Shown in pieces: positions 42,745-51,890 of a stretch of 64,000 nucleotides of DNA (within the stretch, counting starts at the first letter, position 1; every line of letters begins with the position of its first letter). The stretch is from Fusobacterium massiliense (GTDB lineage: Bacteria > Fusobacteriota > Fusobacteriia > Fusobacteriales > Fusobacteriaceae). The notes under the pieces are model-generated. The model was not told the origin of the DNA. It saw nothing but the letters and a program-made list of their open reading frames with translations, and did no database searches. The stretch covers positions 124,001 to 188,000 of the forward strand of contig NZ_LT608327.1 in NCBI RefSeq assembly GCF_900095705.1, in the 5' to 3' direction. The position numbers were made by a program, and so were the translations under genes.

Positions 42745-43857
42745 GTGAATAAAGAAAATGAAAGAGAAAAGATAATAGTAAAAACAAGTATAGTTGGAAT
42801 TTTAGCAAATATACTACTTGTTATCTTTAAATTAGGAATAGGTATATTTTCAAATTCAATTGCTATAATTTTAGATGGAATTAATAACTTAACAGATGCA
42901 TTATCATCACTAGTAACAATTGTTGCAACTAAAATAGCTAATTTAGCTCCAGATAAAAAACATCCTCTTGGACATGGCAGGATAGAATATTTAAGTACAA
43001 TGATTGTAGCAGGAATTATATTCTATGCAGGAATAACTTCACTAATAGAAAGTATAAAGAAAATTTTTAATCCTACAGATGTAGAATATTCTAAAATTAC
43101 ATTAGGAATATTAATATTTTCAATTTTACTAAAATTTTTATTAGGTAGATATGTAAAGAATGTAGGAGAAAAATTTAATTCAAGCTCACTTATAGCATCT
43201 GGAGCTGATGCAAGCTTTGATGCAATACTTTCATTTTCTGTTTTATTATCAGCACTTATATACATATTTACTAAAATTAATTTAGAAGCCTATGTTGGAA
43301 TTTTAATTTCGATATTTATAATAAAATCTGGAATTGAGATTTTTATGGATGCTGTAAATGAAATTTTAGGAAAAAGAATGGATAAGAAACTGATAAACGA
43401 AATAAAAAATACAATTAATGCTATTGAAAATGTTCATGGGGTTTATGATTTACTTTTACACAATTATGGACCAGATAAATATGTTGGTTCTGTTCATATA
43501 GAAATACCAGATTTTCTAACAGCTGAAGTTATAGATCCACTTGAAAGACATATAAATAGCATCGTATTAGAAAAACATAATGTTTATTTATCTGGAATAA
43601 CAATTTATTCTATGAATACAAAAAACAATGAGCTTATAAAAATTCGTTCAAGAGTAAAAGAAATAGTTTTGTCACATAAAGAGATTCTAGAATTTCATGG
43701 CTTTTATATTGAAGAGAAAACAATGTCTATGAGATTTGATATTATAATAGACTATTCATTTGAAAATAGAGAAAAAATATATAATATTATTTTAAAAGAA
43801 ATTAAAAATGAATATTCAGAATATAATATAAATATAAAAGTTGATATAGATGTATAA
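42745..43857 (+). CDS. Cation diffusion facilitator (CDF) family transporter
   Basis: A 370-residue transporter: about six membrane segments in residues 15-205 followed by a cytoplasmic C-terminal domain (ENVHGVYDLLLHNYGPDKYVGSVHIE). Site residues are in LDGINNLTDALSS in segment 2 and ASGADASFDAILS in segment 5, with HPLGHGRIEYLST in the loop. The DxxxD in segment 5, where zinc-type CDFs usually have HxxxD, hints at manganese or another metal rather than zinc. GTG is the start, preceded by GGAG. It lies 23 bases after cbiJ; cobalt is tempting from context but not supported by the motif. Confidence 0.85.
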   Translation: MNKENEREKIIVKTSIVGILANILLVIFKLGIGIFSNSIAIILDGINNLTDALSSLVTIVATKIANLAPDKKHPLGHGRIEYLSTMIVAGIIFYAGITSLIESIKKIFNPTDVEYSKITLGILIFSILLKFLLGRYVKNVGEKFNSSSLIASGADASFDAILSFSVLLSALIYIFTKINLEAYVGILISIFIIKSGIEIFMDAVNEILGKRMDKKLINEIKNTINAIENVHGVYDLLLHNYGPDKYVGSVHIEIPDFLTAEVIDPLERHINSIVLEKHNVYLSGITIYSMNTKNNELIKIRSRVKEIVLSHKEILEFHGFYIEEKTMSMRFDIIIDYSFENREKIYNIILKEIKNEYSEYNINIKVDIDV

Positions 43858-43866
43858 ATATTTATC

Positions 43867-43895
43867 TTGACTTTATATATAAGATTTGTTAAAAT
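43867..43895 (+). promoter_or_regulatory. Predicted promoter of rpsO
   Basis: TTGACT, 17-base spacer, TAAAAT; would give a 5' leader of about 70 bases. Confidence 0.75.
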
Positions 43896-43906
43896 ACAAA
43901 GGAATT

Positions 43907-43947
43907 TAAGCTCAGTTTTACGACTAGCCTATGTATTACTTAGCTTA
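43907..43947 (+). promoter_or_regulatory. Hairpin in the rpsO leader (possible S15 autoregulatory structure)
   Basis: TAAGCTCAG pairs with CTTAGCTTA (one mismatch) around a 23-base loop, about 28 bases before the rpsO start. Ribosomal protein S15 is known to regulate its own mRNA in several bacteria through unrelated leader structures; here the role is inference. Confidence 0.45.
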
Positions 43948-43974
43948 GATATTTAAAATTTTAGGAGGAATAAA

Positions 43975-44232
43975 ATGAGAACTAAGGCAGAAATTATTAA
44001 AGAATTTGGAAAGACTGAAGCAGATACAGGATCTACTGAAGTACAAATAGCATTACTTACAGAAAAAATTAATCACTTAACAGAACACTTAAGAGTACAC
44101 AAAAAAGATTTCCACTCAAGATTAGGATTATTAAAAATGGTTGGACAAAGAAAAAGATTACTTGCTTACCTAACTAAGAAAGATCTTGAAGGATACAGAG
44201 CTTTAATTGCTAAATTAGGAATAAGAAAATAA
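43975..44232 (+). CDS. rpsO: 30S ribosomal protein S15
   Basis: An 85-residue ribosomal protein that binds 16S rRNA helices early in 30S assembly. [57 protein letters not shown] contains the full S15 signature (split here only by reading: [37 protein letters not shown]-like). The start is preceded by AGGAGG. It has its own promoter, leader hairpin and a strong terminator, so it is a single-gene unit. Confidence 0.98.
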   Translation: MRTKAEIIKEFGKTEADTGSTEVQIALLTEKINHLTEHLRVHKKDFHSRLGLLKMVGQRKRLLAYLTKKDLEGYRALIAKLGIRK

Positions 44233-44245
44233 GTTATTAAAAATT

Positions 44246-44280
44246 AAGCTGTTGTAAAAAATACAACAGCTTTTTTATTT
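44246..44280 (+). terminator. Rho-independent terminator of rpsO
   Basis: Perfect 11-bp stem AAGCTGTTGTA / TACAACAGCTT followed by TTTTATTTT. Confidence 0.93.
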
Positions 44281-44395
44281 TATAGAAAAGCATAGCTTTA
44301 AATGGCTAAAATTAGTCTCTGATGTCCGTATTAGTTCGAAGAGCCTGTGTTTATTGAGCTCGTAGAACTTATACGGCTGTCAAGAGACTTTTTTA
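44281..44395 (+). repeat. Palindromic repeat family, copy 17 (complete)
   Basis: Arm from 44281, core 44314-44388. GTCTCT/AGAGAC; the inner triplet is GAT on the left and GTC on the right, a T-G wobble intermediate between the two paired states seen elsewhere. Confidence 0.93.
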
Positions 44396-44587
44396 ATAAA
44401 AAAATCTATTCTATAAATTACTTTTTAATGTTAAAATATAATAGAAGTTTTTTGCTTAATAAAATTTATCTAAAAATATTTAACCATAAAAGGTGGAGGA
44501 AGTATTAAAAAAGGTAATTTAAAAATGGATAAAACATACACAAAAATCAATTAATATAAATTATAAGAAAAGGAATTGAGGAAAATA
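44396..44587. other. Intergenic region upstream of rlmN
   Basis: A/T-rich. A TATAAT near 44436 may be the -10 of the rlmN operon promoter, without a good -35. A nine-codon frame begins at ATG 44525 (MDKTYTKIN) after AAAGGT; it may be a chance frame. Nothing else recognised. Confidence 0.4.
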
Positions 44588-45664
44588 ATGAATAAAGAAA
44601 AAATTAATATTTTAAATTTATCACAAGAGGAGTTAACAGATTTTTTAGTCTCTTTAGGCTTAAAGAAGTTTTATGGTAAAGAAGTTTTTATTTGGTTACA
44701 TAAAAAAATAGTTAGAAACTTTGATGATATGACAAATATATCTTTAAAAGATAGAGAAATTTTAAAAGAGAATGCTTATATATCTCTATTTAATTTGTTA
44801 AAATATCAAGTTTCAAAAATAGATAAAACTGAGAAATTTTTATTTAGTTTAGAAGACGGAGGAACTATTGAAACAGTTCTTTTAAGACATAAAGATTCAA
44901 AAAACAAAGAAATTAGAAATACATTGTGTGTATCATCTCAAGTTGGCTGTCCTGTAAAATGTAGTTTTTGTGCTACAGGTCAAAGTGGCTATATGAGAAA
45001 TTTAAATGTAAGTGAAATATTAAATCAAGTATATACAGTTGAAAGAAGACTTAAAAATAAAGGAGAAAATTTAAATAATTTAGTCTTTATGGGAATGGGA
45101 GAACCTTTATTAAATATAGATAATCTTTCAAAAGCTTTGAGCATAATATCAAATGAAAATGGAGTAAATATTTCAAAAAGAAAAATTACTATTTCCACAT
45201 CTGGTGTAGTTCCAGGAATAGAGAAAATTTTACTAGAAAAAATACCAATAGAATTAGCAGTTTCACTACATAGTGCAATAAATGAAAAAAGAGATCAGAT
45301 TATACCCATTAATAAAAACTTTCCATTAGAAGATTTGTCAGCAGTTTTAGTTGAGTATCAAAAACAAACTAAAAGAAGATTAACTTTTGAGTATATTTTG
45401 ATTGATAATTTTAATATCTCTGAACTTGATGCCAATGCTTTAGCTGATTTTGCACATCAGTTTGATCATATTATAAATTTGATACCTTATAATGAAGTTG
45501 ATGGTGTCGAGCATAAGAGACCTTCTGTGAAGAAAATAGAAAGATTTTATAATTACTTAAAAAATGTTAGAAAACTTAATGTCACTTTAAGGCAAGAAAA
45601 AGGTAGTGATATTGATGGAGCTTGTGGACAATTAAGACAAAGATCTAAAAAAGGGGAAAATTAA
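44588..45664 (+). CDS. rlmN: Dual-specificity 23S rRNA / tRNA adenine-C2 methyltransferase RlmN (radical SAM)
   Basis: A 358-residue radical-SAM enzyme that methylates A2503 of 23S rRNA and A37 of some tRNAs. The cluster-binding CxxxCxxC is in [17 protein letters not shown], the GMGEPLLN motif follows, and [10 protein letters not shown] and LAVSLHSA are typical. A late Cys in DIDGACGQL is the second catalytic cysteine. I start at ATG 44588, with GAGG five to six bases upstream; an in-frame TTG at 44576 overlaps the ribosome site. First gene of a long compact operon. Confidence 0.96.
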   Translation: MNKEKINILNLSQEELTDFLVSLGLKKFYGKEVFIWLHKKIVRNFDDMTNISLKDREILKENAYISLFNLLKYQVSKIDKTEKFLFSLEDGGTIETVLLRHKDSKNKEIRNTLCVSSQVGCPVKCSFCATGQSGYMRNLNVSEILNQVYTVERRLKNKGENLNNLVFMGMGEPLLNIDNLSKALSIISNENGVNISKRKITISTSGVVPGIEKILLEKIPIELAVSLHSAINEKRDQIIPINKNFPLEDLSAVLVEYQKQTKRRLTFEYILIDNFNISELDANALADFAHQFDHIINLIPYNEVDGVEHKRPSVKKIERFYNYLKNVRKLNVTLRQEKGSDIDGACGQLRQRSKKGEN

Positions 45665-45666
45665 AA

Positions 45667-47817
45667 ATGAAAAAAATTATTTTATTAGCAAAGATGGTAG
45701 GTGGTTTATGTTTAATATTTTTAGTTCTTATATTAGGAGTTTATATAAAATATAGATTAGAATTAAAAGATATTCAAAGTTTAGTTGAAGATTATAAACC
45801 ATCGGTTGCTACAACAATTTATGATAAAAATAATAAAGTTGTTGATATTTTGGCAGCTGAAGATAGAGAAGTTGTAAAGTTAAGTGAAGTTTCTCCTTAT
45901 TTAAAAGATGCTTTTATTTCAATAGAAGATAAACAATTTTATTCTCACCATGGTTTACATTTTAAGGGAATATTTAGAGCTATTGTGACAAATTTATTGA
46001 GTAGAAAAGCTAGTCAAGGTGGAAGTTCAATCACACAGCAATTAGCTAAAAATGCCTTTTTAACGTCTGAAAGAAAAATATCAAGAAAAATAAAAGAAGC
46101 TATACTTACTTATCAAATGGAAAGAACTTATACAAAAGATGAAATTTTAGAAAAATATTTGAATGAGATATATTTTGGATCTGGTTCTTATGGAGTAAAA
46201 AGTGCAGCTTATCAATTTTTTAGAAAAGATGTAAAAGACTTAAATATAGCTGAAGCAGCTTTATTAGCAGGAATTCCAAATAGACCAACAAAATATGATC
46301 CAACTAAAAATTTGGAAAATGCTTTAGAAAGACAACAAATAATATTAAAAGAAATGTATAATGACGGGAAAATAACAGAAGAAGAGTACGAGAAAGCAAA
46401 AAAACATAAATTTGAACTTGAAAATGAAGATAATATAAAAAATATTCCTAAAGATACAACTATTATTTATAATAAGATAAGTAAAAAAAGCTTAAATAAT
46501 CCAGAATTAACAACAATAGTTGAAACATTTTTAGCAGATATTTATGATGAGGAAAAAATATATACTTCTGGATTAAAAATATATACAACAATAGATTTAG
46601 ATTTTCAAAAAACAGCAAAAGAAACTTTTAATAGTTATGAATACTTTAAGAATAAAGATATAAATGGAGCTATGGTAACACTTGATCCATTTACAGGAGC
46701 AATTGTATCTATTGTTGGTGGAAAAGATTTTAAAGCTAAGAACTTTGACAGAGCCTTAATGGCTAGAAGACAAATGGGATCATCATTTAAGCCTTTTGTA
46801 TATTTAGATGCACTTCAAAATGGATTTGAAGCATATTCAGTTGTAGTTAATGATTATGCGTCTTTTGGAAATTGGATACCAAAAAACGATGATGGAAAAT
46901 ATACTTATAACTCAACTTTAGTAAATTCATTAAATTTATCTTTGAATATACCAGCTATAAAGTTACTAAATAGTATAGGAGTTGAAAAATTTAAAGAAGA
47001 CAGTAAAAATATAAAATTAAGTTCAGAAATAAAAGATTTAACTGCTGCGTTAGGTTCAGTTGATGCAACTCCTCTTGAAACAGCTACAAACTTTTCTATC
47101 TTCGTTAATGGTGGATATTTAGTTAAGCCAAATATAATTAGAGAAATAAGAGATAATCAAGATATACTAATTTATACAAATGAAATAGAGAAAACAAAAG
47201 TATATGAAAGTGTTGACACTAGTGCAGTAACAGCTATGTTAAAGAATGTTGTTAGTAATGGAACAGCTAGCAGAGCTAGAGTTTATGATAAACAAGGAAG
47301 ACCAATAGAACAAGGTGGAAAAACAGGAACAACCAACCAAAATAGAACAGTTTGGTTTGTGGGAATAACTCCTGAATATGTAACAGTTTCATATATTGGT
47401 AGAGATGATAATAAGCCAATGTATGGAAAAATTACTGGTGGAAGTGCAGTAGCACCTATGTGGGCTAAGTACTATCAAACACTTATTAATAAAGGATACT
47501 ATACTCCAGGAAAATTTGAATTTTTAGAAAATGCTATAGAAACTGGAGATCTAGTAAAACAAAATATTGATATTTATACTGGACTTTTAGATGGACCTAA
47601 TAGTAAGGAAATTGTGGTAAGAAAAGGAAGATTACAAGTTGAAAGTTCAGAAAAGTATAGAAATGGTATAGCAAGTGTATTTGGAATAGAAGGTGGAATT
47701 GGAGTAGAAGAAAATATTGAGAATTCTGATGAAGTAGTTGATGGAGAAAATAATGAAAATGCTAATGGTGAGACATCAGAAGGAGATGGGCTAATTAATA
47801 GACTTTTTGGAGAGTAA
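45667..47817 (+). CDS. Class A penicillin-binding protein (PBP1A-type)
   Basis: A 716-residue bifunctional peptidoglycan synthase anchored by one N-terminal membrane segment (residues ~8-30). The glycosyltransferase (GT51) domain has the catalytic Glu87 in SIEDKQFYSHHG and GGSSITQQLAKN, RKIKEAILTYQMER, EKYLNEIYFGSGSYG. The transpeptidase domain has the serine motif SSFKPF (about 372), a second motif LNLSLN and KTGT (about 551). An acidic, Asn/Glu-rich tail follows. Starts two bases after rlmN ends; the helicase gene starts two bases after its stop. Confidence 0.94.
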   Translation: MKKIILLAKMVGGLCLIFLVLILGVYIKYRLELKDIQSLVEDYKPSVATTIYDKNNKVVDILAAEDREVVKLSEVSPYLKDAFISIEDKQFYSHHGLHFKGIFRAIVTNLLSRKASQGGSSITQQLAKNAFLTSERKISRKIKEAILTYQMERTYTKDEILEKYLNEIYFGSGSYGVKSAAYQFFRKDVKDLNIAEAALLAGIPNRPTKYDPTKNLENALERQQIILKEMYNDGKITEEEYEKAKKHKFELENEDNIKNIPKDTTIIYNKISKKSLNNPELTTIVETFLADIYDEEKIYTSGLKIYTTIDLDFQKTAKETFNSYEYFKNKDINGAMVTLDPFTGAIVSIVGGKDFKAKNFDRALMARRQMGSSFKPFVYLDALQNGFEAYSVVVNDYASFGNWIPKNDDGKYTYNSTLVNSLNLSLNIPAIKLLNSIGVEKFKEDSKNIKLSSEIKDLTAALGSVDATPLETATNFSIFVNGGYLVKPNIIREIRDNQDILIYTNEIEKTKVYESVDTSAVTAMLKNVVSNGTASRARVYDKQGRPIEQGGKTGTTNQNRTVWFVGITPEYVTVSYIGRDDNKPMYGKITGGSAVAPMWAKYYQTLINKGYYTPGKFEFLENAIETGDLVKQNIDIYTGLLDGPNSKEIVVRKGRLQVESSEKYRNGIASVFGIEGGIGVEENIENSDEVVDGENNENANGETSEGDGLINRLFGE

Positions 47818-47818
47818 T

Positions 47819-50656
47819 ATGCTTAATGAGAAACAATTAGAAGTGGTTAACTGTACTGAAGGACCTGTTGTTGTGATAGCAGGTCCTGGTACAGGGAAAA
47901 CTAAAACCTTAATTGAAAGAGTTATAAATTTATTAGTAAATAAAAAAGTAGCTCCAGACAAAATAATGCTTACAACTTTTACAAATAAGGCTACAAAGGA
48001 ATTAGAAATAAGAATAAATGAAAGATTAAAAGAATTAAATGAGGATATAGATATAAGTGGTATGTATTTAGGGACAATGCATTCTATATGGATTAGACTT
48101 ATTCGGGAAAATATATTTTATTCTAATTTTTTTGATGCTTTTGAAGTTATGAGTGGTGACTATGAACAACATTTTTTTATTTACTCAAGATTAAAAGAAT
48201 ATAAAAAAATAGAAAATTATAAGGAATTCTTTTCTAATGTTTCAAAATATAAAGTCTGTGATACTAATTGGAAGAAAAGTAAATTTCTAAAAGAAAAAAT
48301 AAATGCTTATAATGAAAATGCAATAGATATAAAATCAATAGAGACAACAGATAAATATATAATTTTTTTAAAAGAAGCGTATAAATTGTATGAAAAATTT
48401 CTTTTTGAAAATAATATTGTTGATTTTGCCTATCTTCAAATTGAATTTTTGAATATGATATCTAATAGTGAGGAATTTTTTAATATAATAAATAATAAGT
48501 TTGATTATATTATGGTAGATGAATATCAAGATAGCAATAGAGTACAAGAAAAAATATTATTAGCTATTTCTAAAAAGAAAAAAAATATATGTGTTGTTGG
48601 AGATGAAGATCAATCTATTTATAGATTCAGAGGAGCTAGTGCAAAAAATATTATAGATTTTAGAAATAAATTTTCTGAAGATGAGTGTAAATTAATAATA
48701 CTTAATAAAAATTATAGATCTGTACAGTCAATAGTTGAATTTAATAATAGTTGGATAAAATCTTTTGGTGATTGGAAAGAGAATAGATTTGAAAAAAATA
48801 TTATTTCTATGAAAGAAGAGTTAACTAATAATGTTTATAGTATTTTTGGAAAAAATATTTCTGAAAATGTCAAAAATACAGTTACATTTATAAAAAAATT
48901 AAAAGATGAAAGTATTGTTACTAACTATAATCAAATAGCTATATTATTTTCAGATTTTAGAGGAACTACACCTATAAAATTAAAAGAAGCCTTAGAAAAA
49001 GCTAATATAGATGTTTGCTTTTCAAGAGGAAAAAATTTCTTTGAAAATAAGGAAATAAAAGTAACTTTAGGACTTATATTAGGTATTTTTAAAGAATATT
49101 TTTATAAATCTAAAAATATAGAAATTTTAAAAGAAGAGAGAAATACAGAAAAAGAAGATAAAATAAAAAAAGAAGTTTTCAAAGAATATTTGTTTGAATG
49201 TCTAGATTTAGCAAAAGAAGAAGTAAAAAAAGATAGAGAATTGTATAATTATATAAAAAAAGTAATAGAAAATATGAAAGATTATAGTTGGGATTCTTTA
49301 AATGAATTATTTTATGAATTTTTTAAATTTTCATATTATCAAGAAATTTTAAAAAATGAAAATAATCTAAAAGAAAAAGCTAATCATAATCTCTCTATTT
49401 TAAGTAAATTATTTAAAAGTTTTCAAAAATATATTGATTATAAAAAGATATCATTTAATAAATTAGATGATAGCAATAATTTAGAAGAAAATTTCCCTTT
49501 TGTAAGATATTTTTTTGATATATATATAGATATCTTGAAAAATTCTAGAGTTGAAGAAATAGAGAGTGAAGAAGATATACCAAGTAATTGTATACCTTTT
49601 TTAAGTATACATCAATCTAAAGGTTTAGAGTTTCCAGTAGTAATTGTATTTAGTCTAGATAAATCTCCAAGAATACTTGATTATTCTAGCACAGAAAATT
49701 CTATTGATAGAATGCTTAATTCTAAAGAAGAAGTTTCTGAACAAGAAAAAGAATATCATGATTTTTATAGGAAATATTATGTTGCTTTTACTAGAGCTCA
49801 AAAATTATTAGTATTAAGCTCTTATGAAAAAGGGGTAGCAGAAGTTTTTAAAAATTCTTTTTATTCAAATCCTAGTGTAAATAGTATGAAGTATGATTTG
49901 AAAGAAATTAGATTAGATAATATTATTGAAAAAGAAGATAAAAGAATTTTTTCATATACAACAGATATAAGTATATATAAAAATTGTCCACAAAGATATT
50001 ATTTTATAAGAGAAAAAAGTTATGCAACATATTTTAAGAAAGAATTTAATCTTGGAATTATAGCACATAAAGTTATAGAATATATTAATAAGTTACCATT
50101 ATATGAAATTAATAAAATAGATGAAGAATTTATTGAAAAAATAGTTAAAAATGTATATAAATTTCAGAAAGAAAAAGTAGATGAAAATTTCAAAAGAATT
50201 GTAGAGCTTGTAAAAAAATATGTTGAAAATGAAAAAGAAAATTTTAAATATATAAAAGGCTCAGAAGTTTCTGAATATAGTGTGGAAAATAGCTATATAC
50301 TTTATGGAGAGCTTGATTTAATTTTAGAAAAAGATGATTATATAGAAATAATAGATTTTAAGACAGGAAAATATAGAGAAAATAATATTTATAATGAAAA
50401 TTATAAAGAACAATTATCATTGTATAAATATTTACTTCAAAAAAAATACAATAAAGAAATAAAAACAAGTCTATACTATTTAGAAGAAGATGAACCTAAA
50501 AAAGAAATATTAATAACGAATGAAGACTTTGAAAAAAATTATCAAAATGTAGATGAAATTGCTCAAAATATTTTGGCTAAGAAATTTGATAAAATTGTCT
50601 ATAATGAAAATTTATGTGAAAGATGTGAATTTAAAAATTATTGTTGGGGGAAATGA
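47819..50656 (+). CDS. UvrD/PcrA-type helicase fused to a C-terminal PD-(D/E)XK nuclease with Fe-S type cysteines
   Basis: About 945 residues. Helicase motifs: Walker A AGPGTGKTKTL (about 20-30), TTFTNKATKEL, Walker B DEYQDSNR (about 233), GDEDQSIYRFRGA, NYRS, SIHQSKGLEFPVV and YVAFTRAQKLL. The C-terminal ~220 residues form a RecB-like nuclease: GELDLIL, EIIDFKTGKY and QLSLYKYLL, with a first Cys in NCPQRYYF and three near the end (CERCEFKNYC), the pattern of the iron-sulfur nucleases of AddB/Cas4 type. Probably a helicase-nuclease for double-strand break ends. I start at ATG 47819 after GGAG. sbcD and sbcC follow with overlap or a few bases. Confidence 0.9.
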   Translation: MLNEKQLEVVNCTEGPVVVIAGPGTGKTKTLIERVINLLVNKKVAPDKIMLTTFTNKATKELEIRINERLKELNEDIDISGMYLGTMHSIWIRLIRENIFYSNFFDAFEVMSGDYEQHFFIYSRLKEYKKIENYKEFFSNVSKYKVCDTNWKKSKFLKEKINAYNENAIDIKSIETTDKYIIFLKEAYKLYEKFLFENNIVDFAYLQIEFLNMISNSEEFFNIINNKFDYIMVDEYQDSNRVQEKILLAISKKKKNICVVGDEDQSIYRFRGASAKNIIDFRNKFSEDECKLIILNKNYRSVQSIVEFNNSWIKSFGDWKENRFEKNIISMKEELTNNVYSIFGKNISENVKNTVTFIKKLKDESIVTNYNQIAILFSDFRGTTPIKLKEALEKANIDVCFSRGKNFFENKEIKVTLGLILGIFKEYFYKSKNIEILKEERNTEKEDKIKKEVFKEYLFECLDLAKEEVKKDRELYNYIKKVIENMKDYSWDSLNELFYEFFKFSYYQEILKNENNLKEKANHNLSILSKLFKSFQKYIDYKKISFNKLDDSNNLEENFPFVRYFFDIYIDILKNSRVEEIESEEDIPSNCIPFLSIHQSKGLEFPVVIVFSLDKSPRILDYSSTENSIDRMLNSKEEVSEQEKEYHDFYRKYYVAFTRAQKLLVLSSYEKGVAEVFKNSFYSNPSVNSMKYDLKEIRLDNIIEKEDKRIFSYTTDISIYKNCPQRYYFIREKSYATYFKKEFNLGIIAHKVIEYINKLPLYEINKIDEEFIEKIVKNVYKFQKEKVDENFKRIVELVKKYVENEKENFKYIKGSEVSEYSVENSYILYGELDLILEKDDYIEIIDFKTGKYRENNIYNENYKEQLSLYKYLLQKKYNKEIKTSLYYLEEDEPKKEILITNEDFEKNYQNVDEIAQNILAKKFDKIVYNENLCERCEFKNYCWGK

Positions 50657-51888
50657 TGAAAATAGTACATTGCTCAGATCTGCATTTGGGGAAAAGAGAT
50701 AGTGGAAAAGAAAAATATACTAAAAAAAGATACGAAGACTTTTTTATTGCTTTTGAAAATTTTATAACAGAGGTTGAAAAAATAAAGCCCGATGTCTGTA
50801 TTATAGCTGGAGATATTTTTGATAAAAAAGAAATAAACTCAAATACTCTTTCAAGAACAGAAGTATTATTAAATAGATTAAAAGCTACTGTCAAAAAACA
50901 AATAATAGCAATAGAAGGAAATCATGATAACTCTAAAAATTTAGAAGAGTCTTGGTTAAAATATTTGGAAGAGCAAGGTATTTGGAAACTTTTTTATTAT
51001 AATAAAGACTTTAAAGAAAATAATTGTTTAAAAATAGATGATGTAAATTTTTATCCGGTAGGCTATCCAGGATTTATGATAGATGAAGCATTAACAGAAC
51101 TTTCAGAAAAATTAAATCCAAATGAAAAAAACATAGTGATTGTTCATACAGGTATTTCAGGAGGTACGAATACTTTGCCAGGTTTGGTATCGACATCAGT
51201 AATAGACTTATTTAAAGATAAGGCAATATATGTAGCTGGAGGACATATTCATTCGTATACAACTTATCCTAAAGAAAAACCATATTTTTTTGTGTCTGGT
51301 TCATTAGAATTTTCAAATGTAAAAAATGAAAGCTCAGATAAGAAAGGTTTTATTATTTTTGATACGGATAACAACAATCATGAATTTATTGAAGTGGAAC
51401 ACAGAAAAAGAATAAAAGTAAAATTTGATTATAATAATATAGATGAAATTGAAAATGAATTTGAAACTTTTATTAAAAATTTAAATTTAACAGGAGAAGA
51501 AATACTACTTATTTCTACTTATATAAAAAATGGAGAATACTTTAATAAAGAAAAATTAGAAGATATTGCTGAGAAAAATGGAATATTAAAAGTAGATATA
51601 GAATTAAAAAGTATAGTTTCTAAAGAAAATAATAAAACAAATGAAATGACAGAAAATATGTGTGTTTTTGATATGGAAAAAAATATAATAAATAATTGGG
51701 AAAATGAAAATCTAGGAGAATCAGACAAAGAAAGACTTATAGATAATTTTTCTAAACTAAAAGAATATGCTTTAAATGAGGAAGTTGATAAATTAGAAAA
51801 GAAAGGTAAATCAAAAAAAGAAAATGATTTAAACCCTTATTTAGAAGGATTTTTAGAATTATTTGATAAGGTATTGGAGGGAGAATAA
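50656..51888 (+). CDS. sbcD: DNA repair exonuclease SbcD (Mre11-type)
   Basis: About 410 residues; metal-dependent phosphoesterase that trims and opens DNA ends together with SbcC. Motifs: SDLHLGKRD near the N-terminus, CIIAGDIFDKKE, EGNHDNSK, VHTGISGG and GGHIHSY, all in the order of the Mre11/SbcD family. Of the adjacent ATGs at 50653 and 50656 I prefer 50656 because the GGGGG ribosome site is better spaced for it; it overlaps the helicase stop. sbcC starts two bases after its end. The C-terminal quarter is low in conserved motifs and probably binds SbcC coiled coils. Confidence 0.94.
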   Translation: MKIVHCSDLHLGKRDSGKEKYTKKRYEDFFIAFENFITEVEKIKPDVCIIAGDIFDKKEINSNTLSRTEVLLNRLKATVKKQIIAIEGNHDNSKNLEESWLKYLEEQGIWKLFYYNKDFKENNCLKIDDVNFYPVGYPGFMIDEALTELSEKLNPNEKNIVIVHTGISGGTNTLPGLVSTSVIDLFKDKAIYVAGGHIHSYTTYPKEKPYFFVSGSLEFSNVKNESSDKKGFIIFDTDNNNHEFIEVEHRKRIKVKFDYNNIDEIENEFETFIKNLNLTGEEILLISTYIKNGEYFNKEKLEDIAEKNGILKVDIELKSIVSKENNKTNEMTENMCVFDMEKNIINNWENENLGESDKERLIDNFSKLKEYALNEEVDKLEKKGKSKKENDLNPYLEGFLELFDKVLEGE

Positions 51889-51890
51889 TA

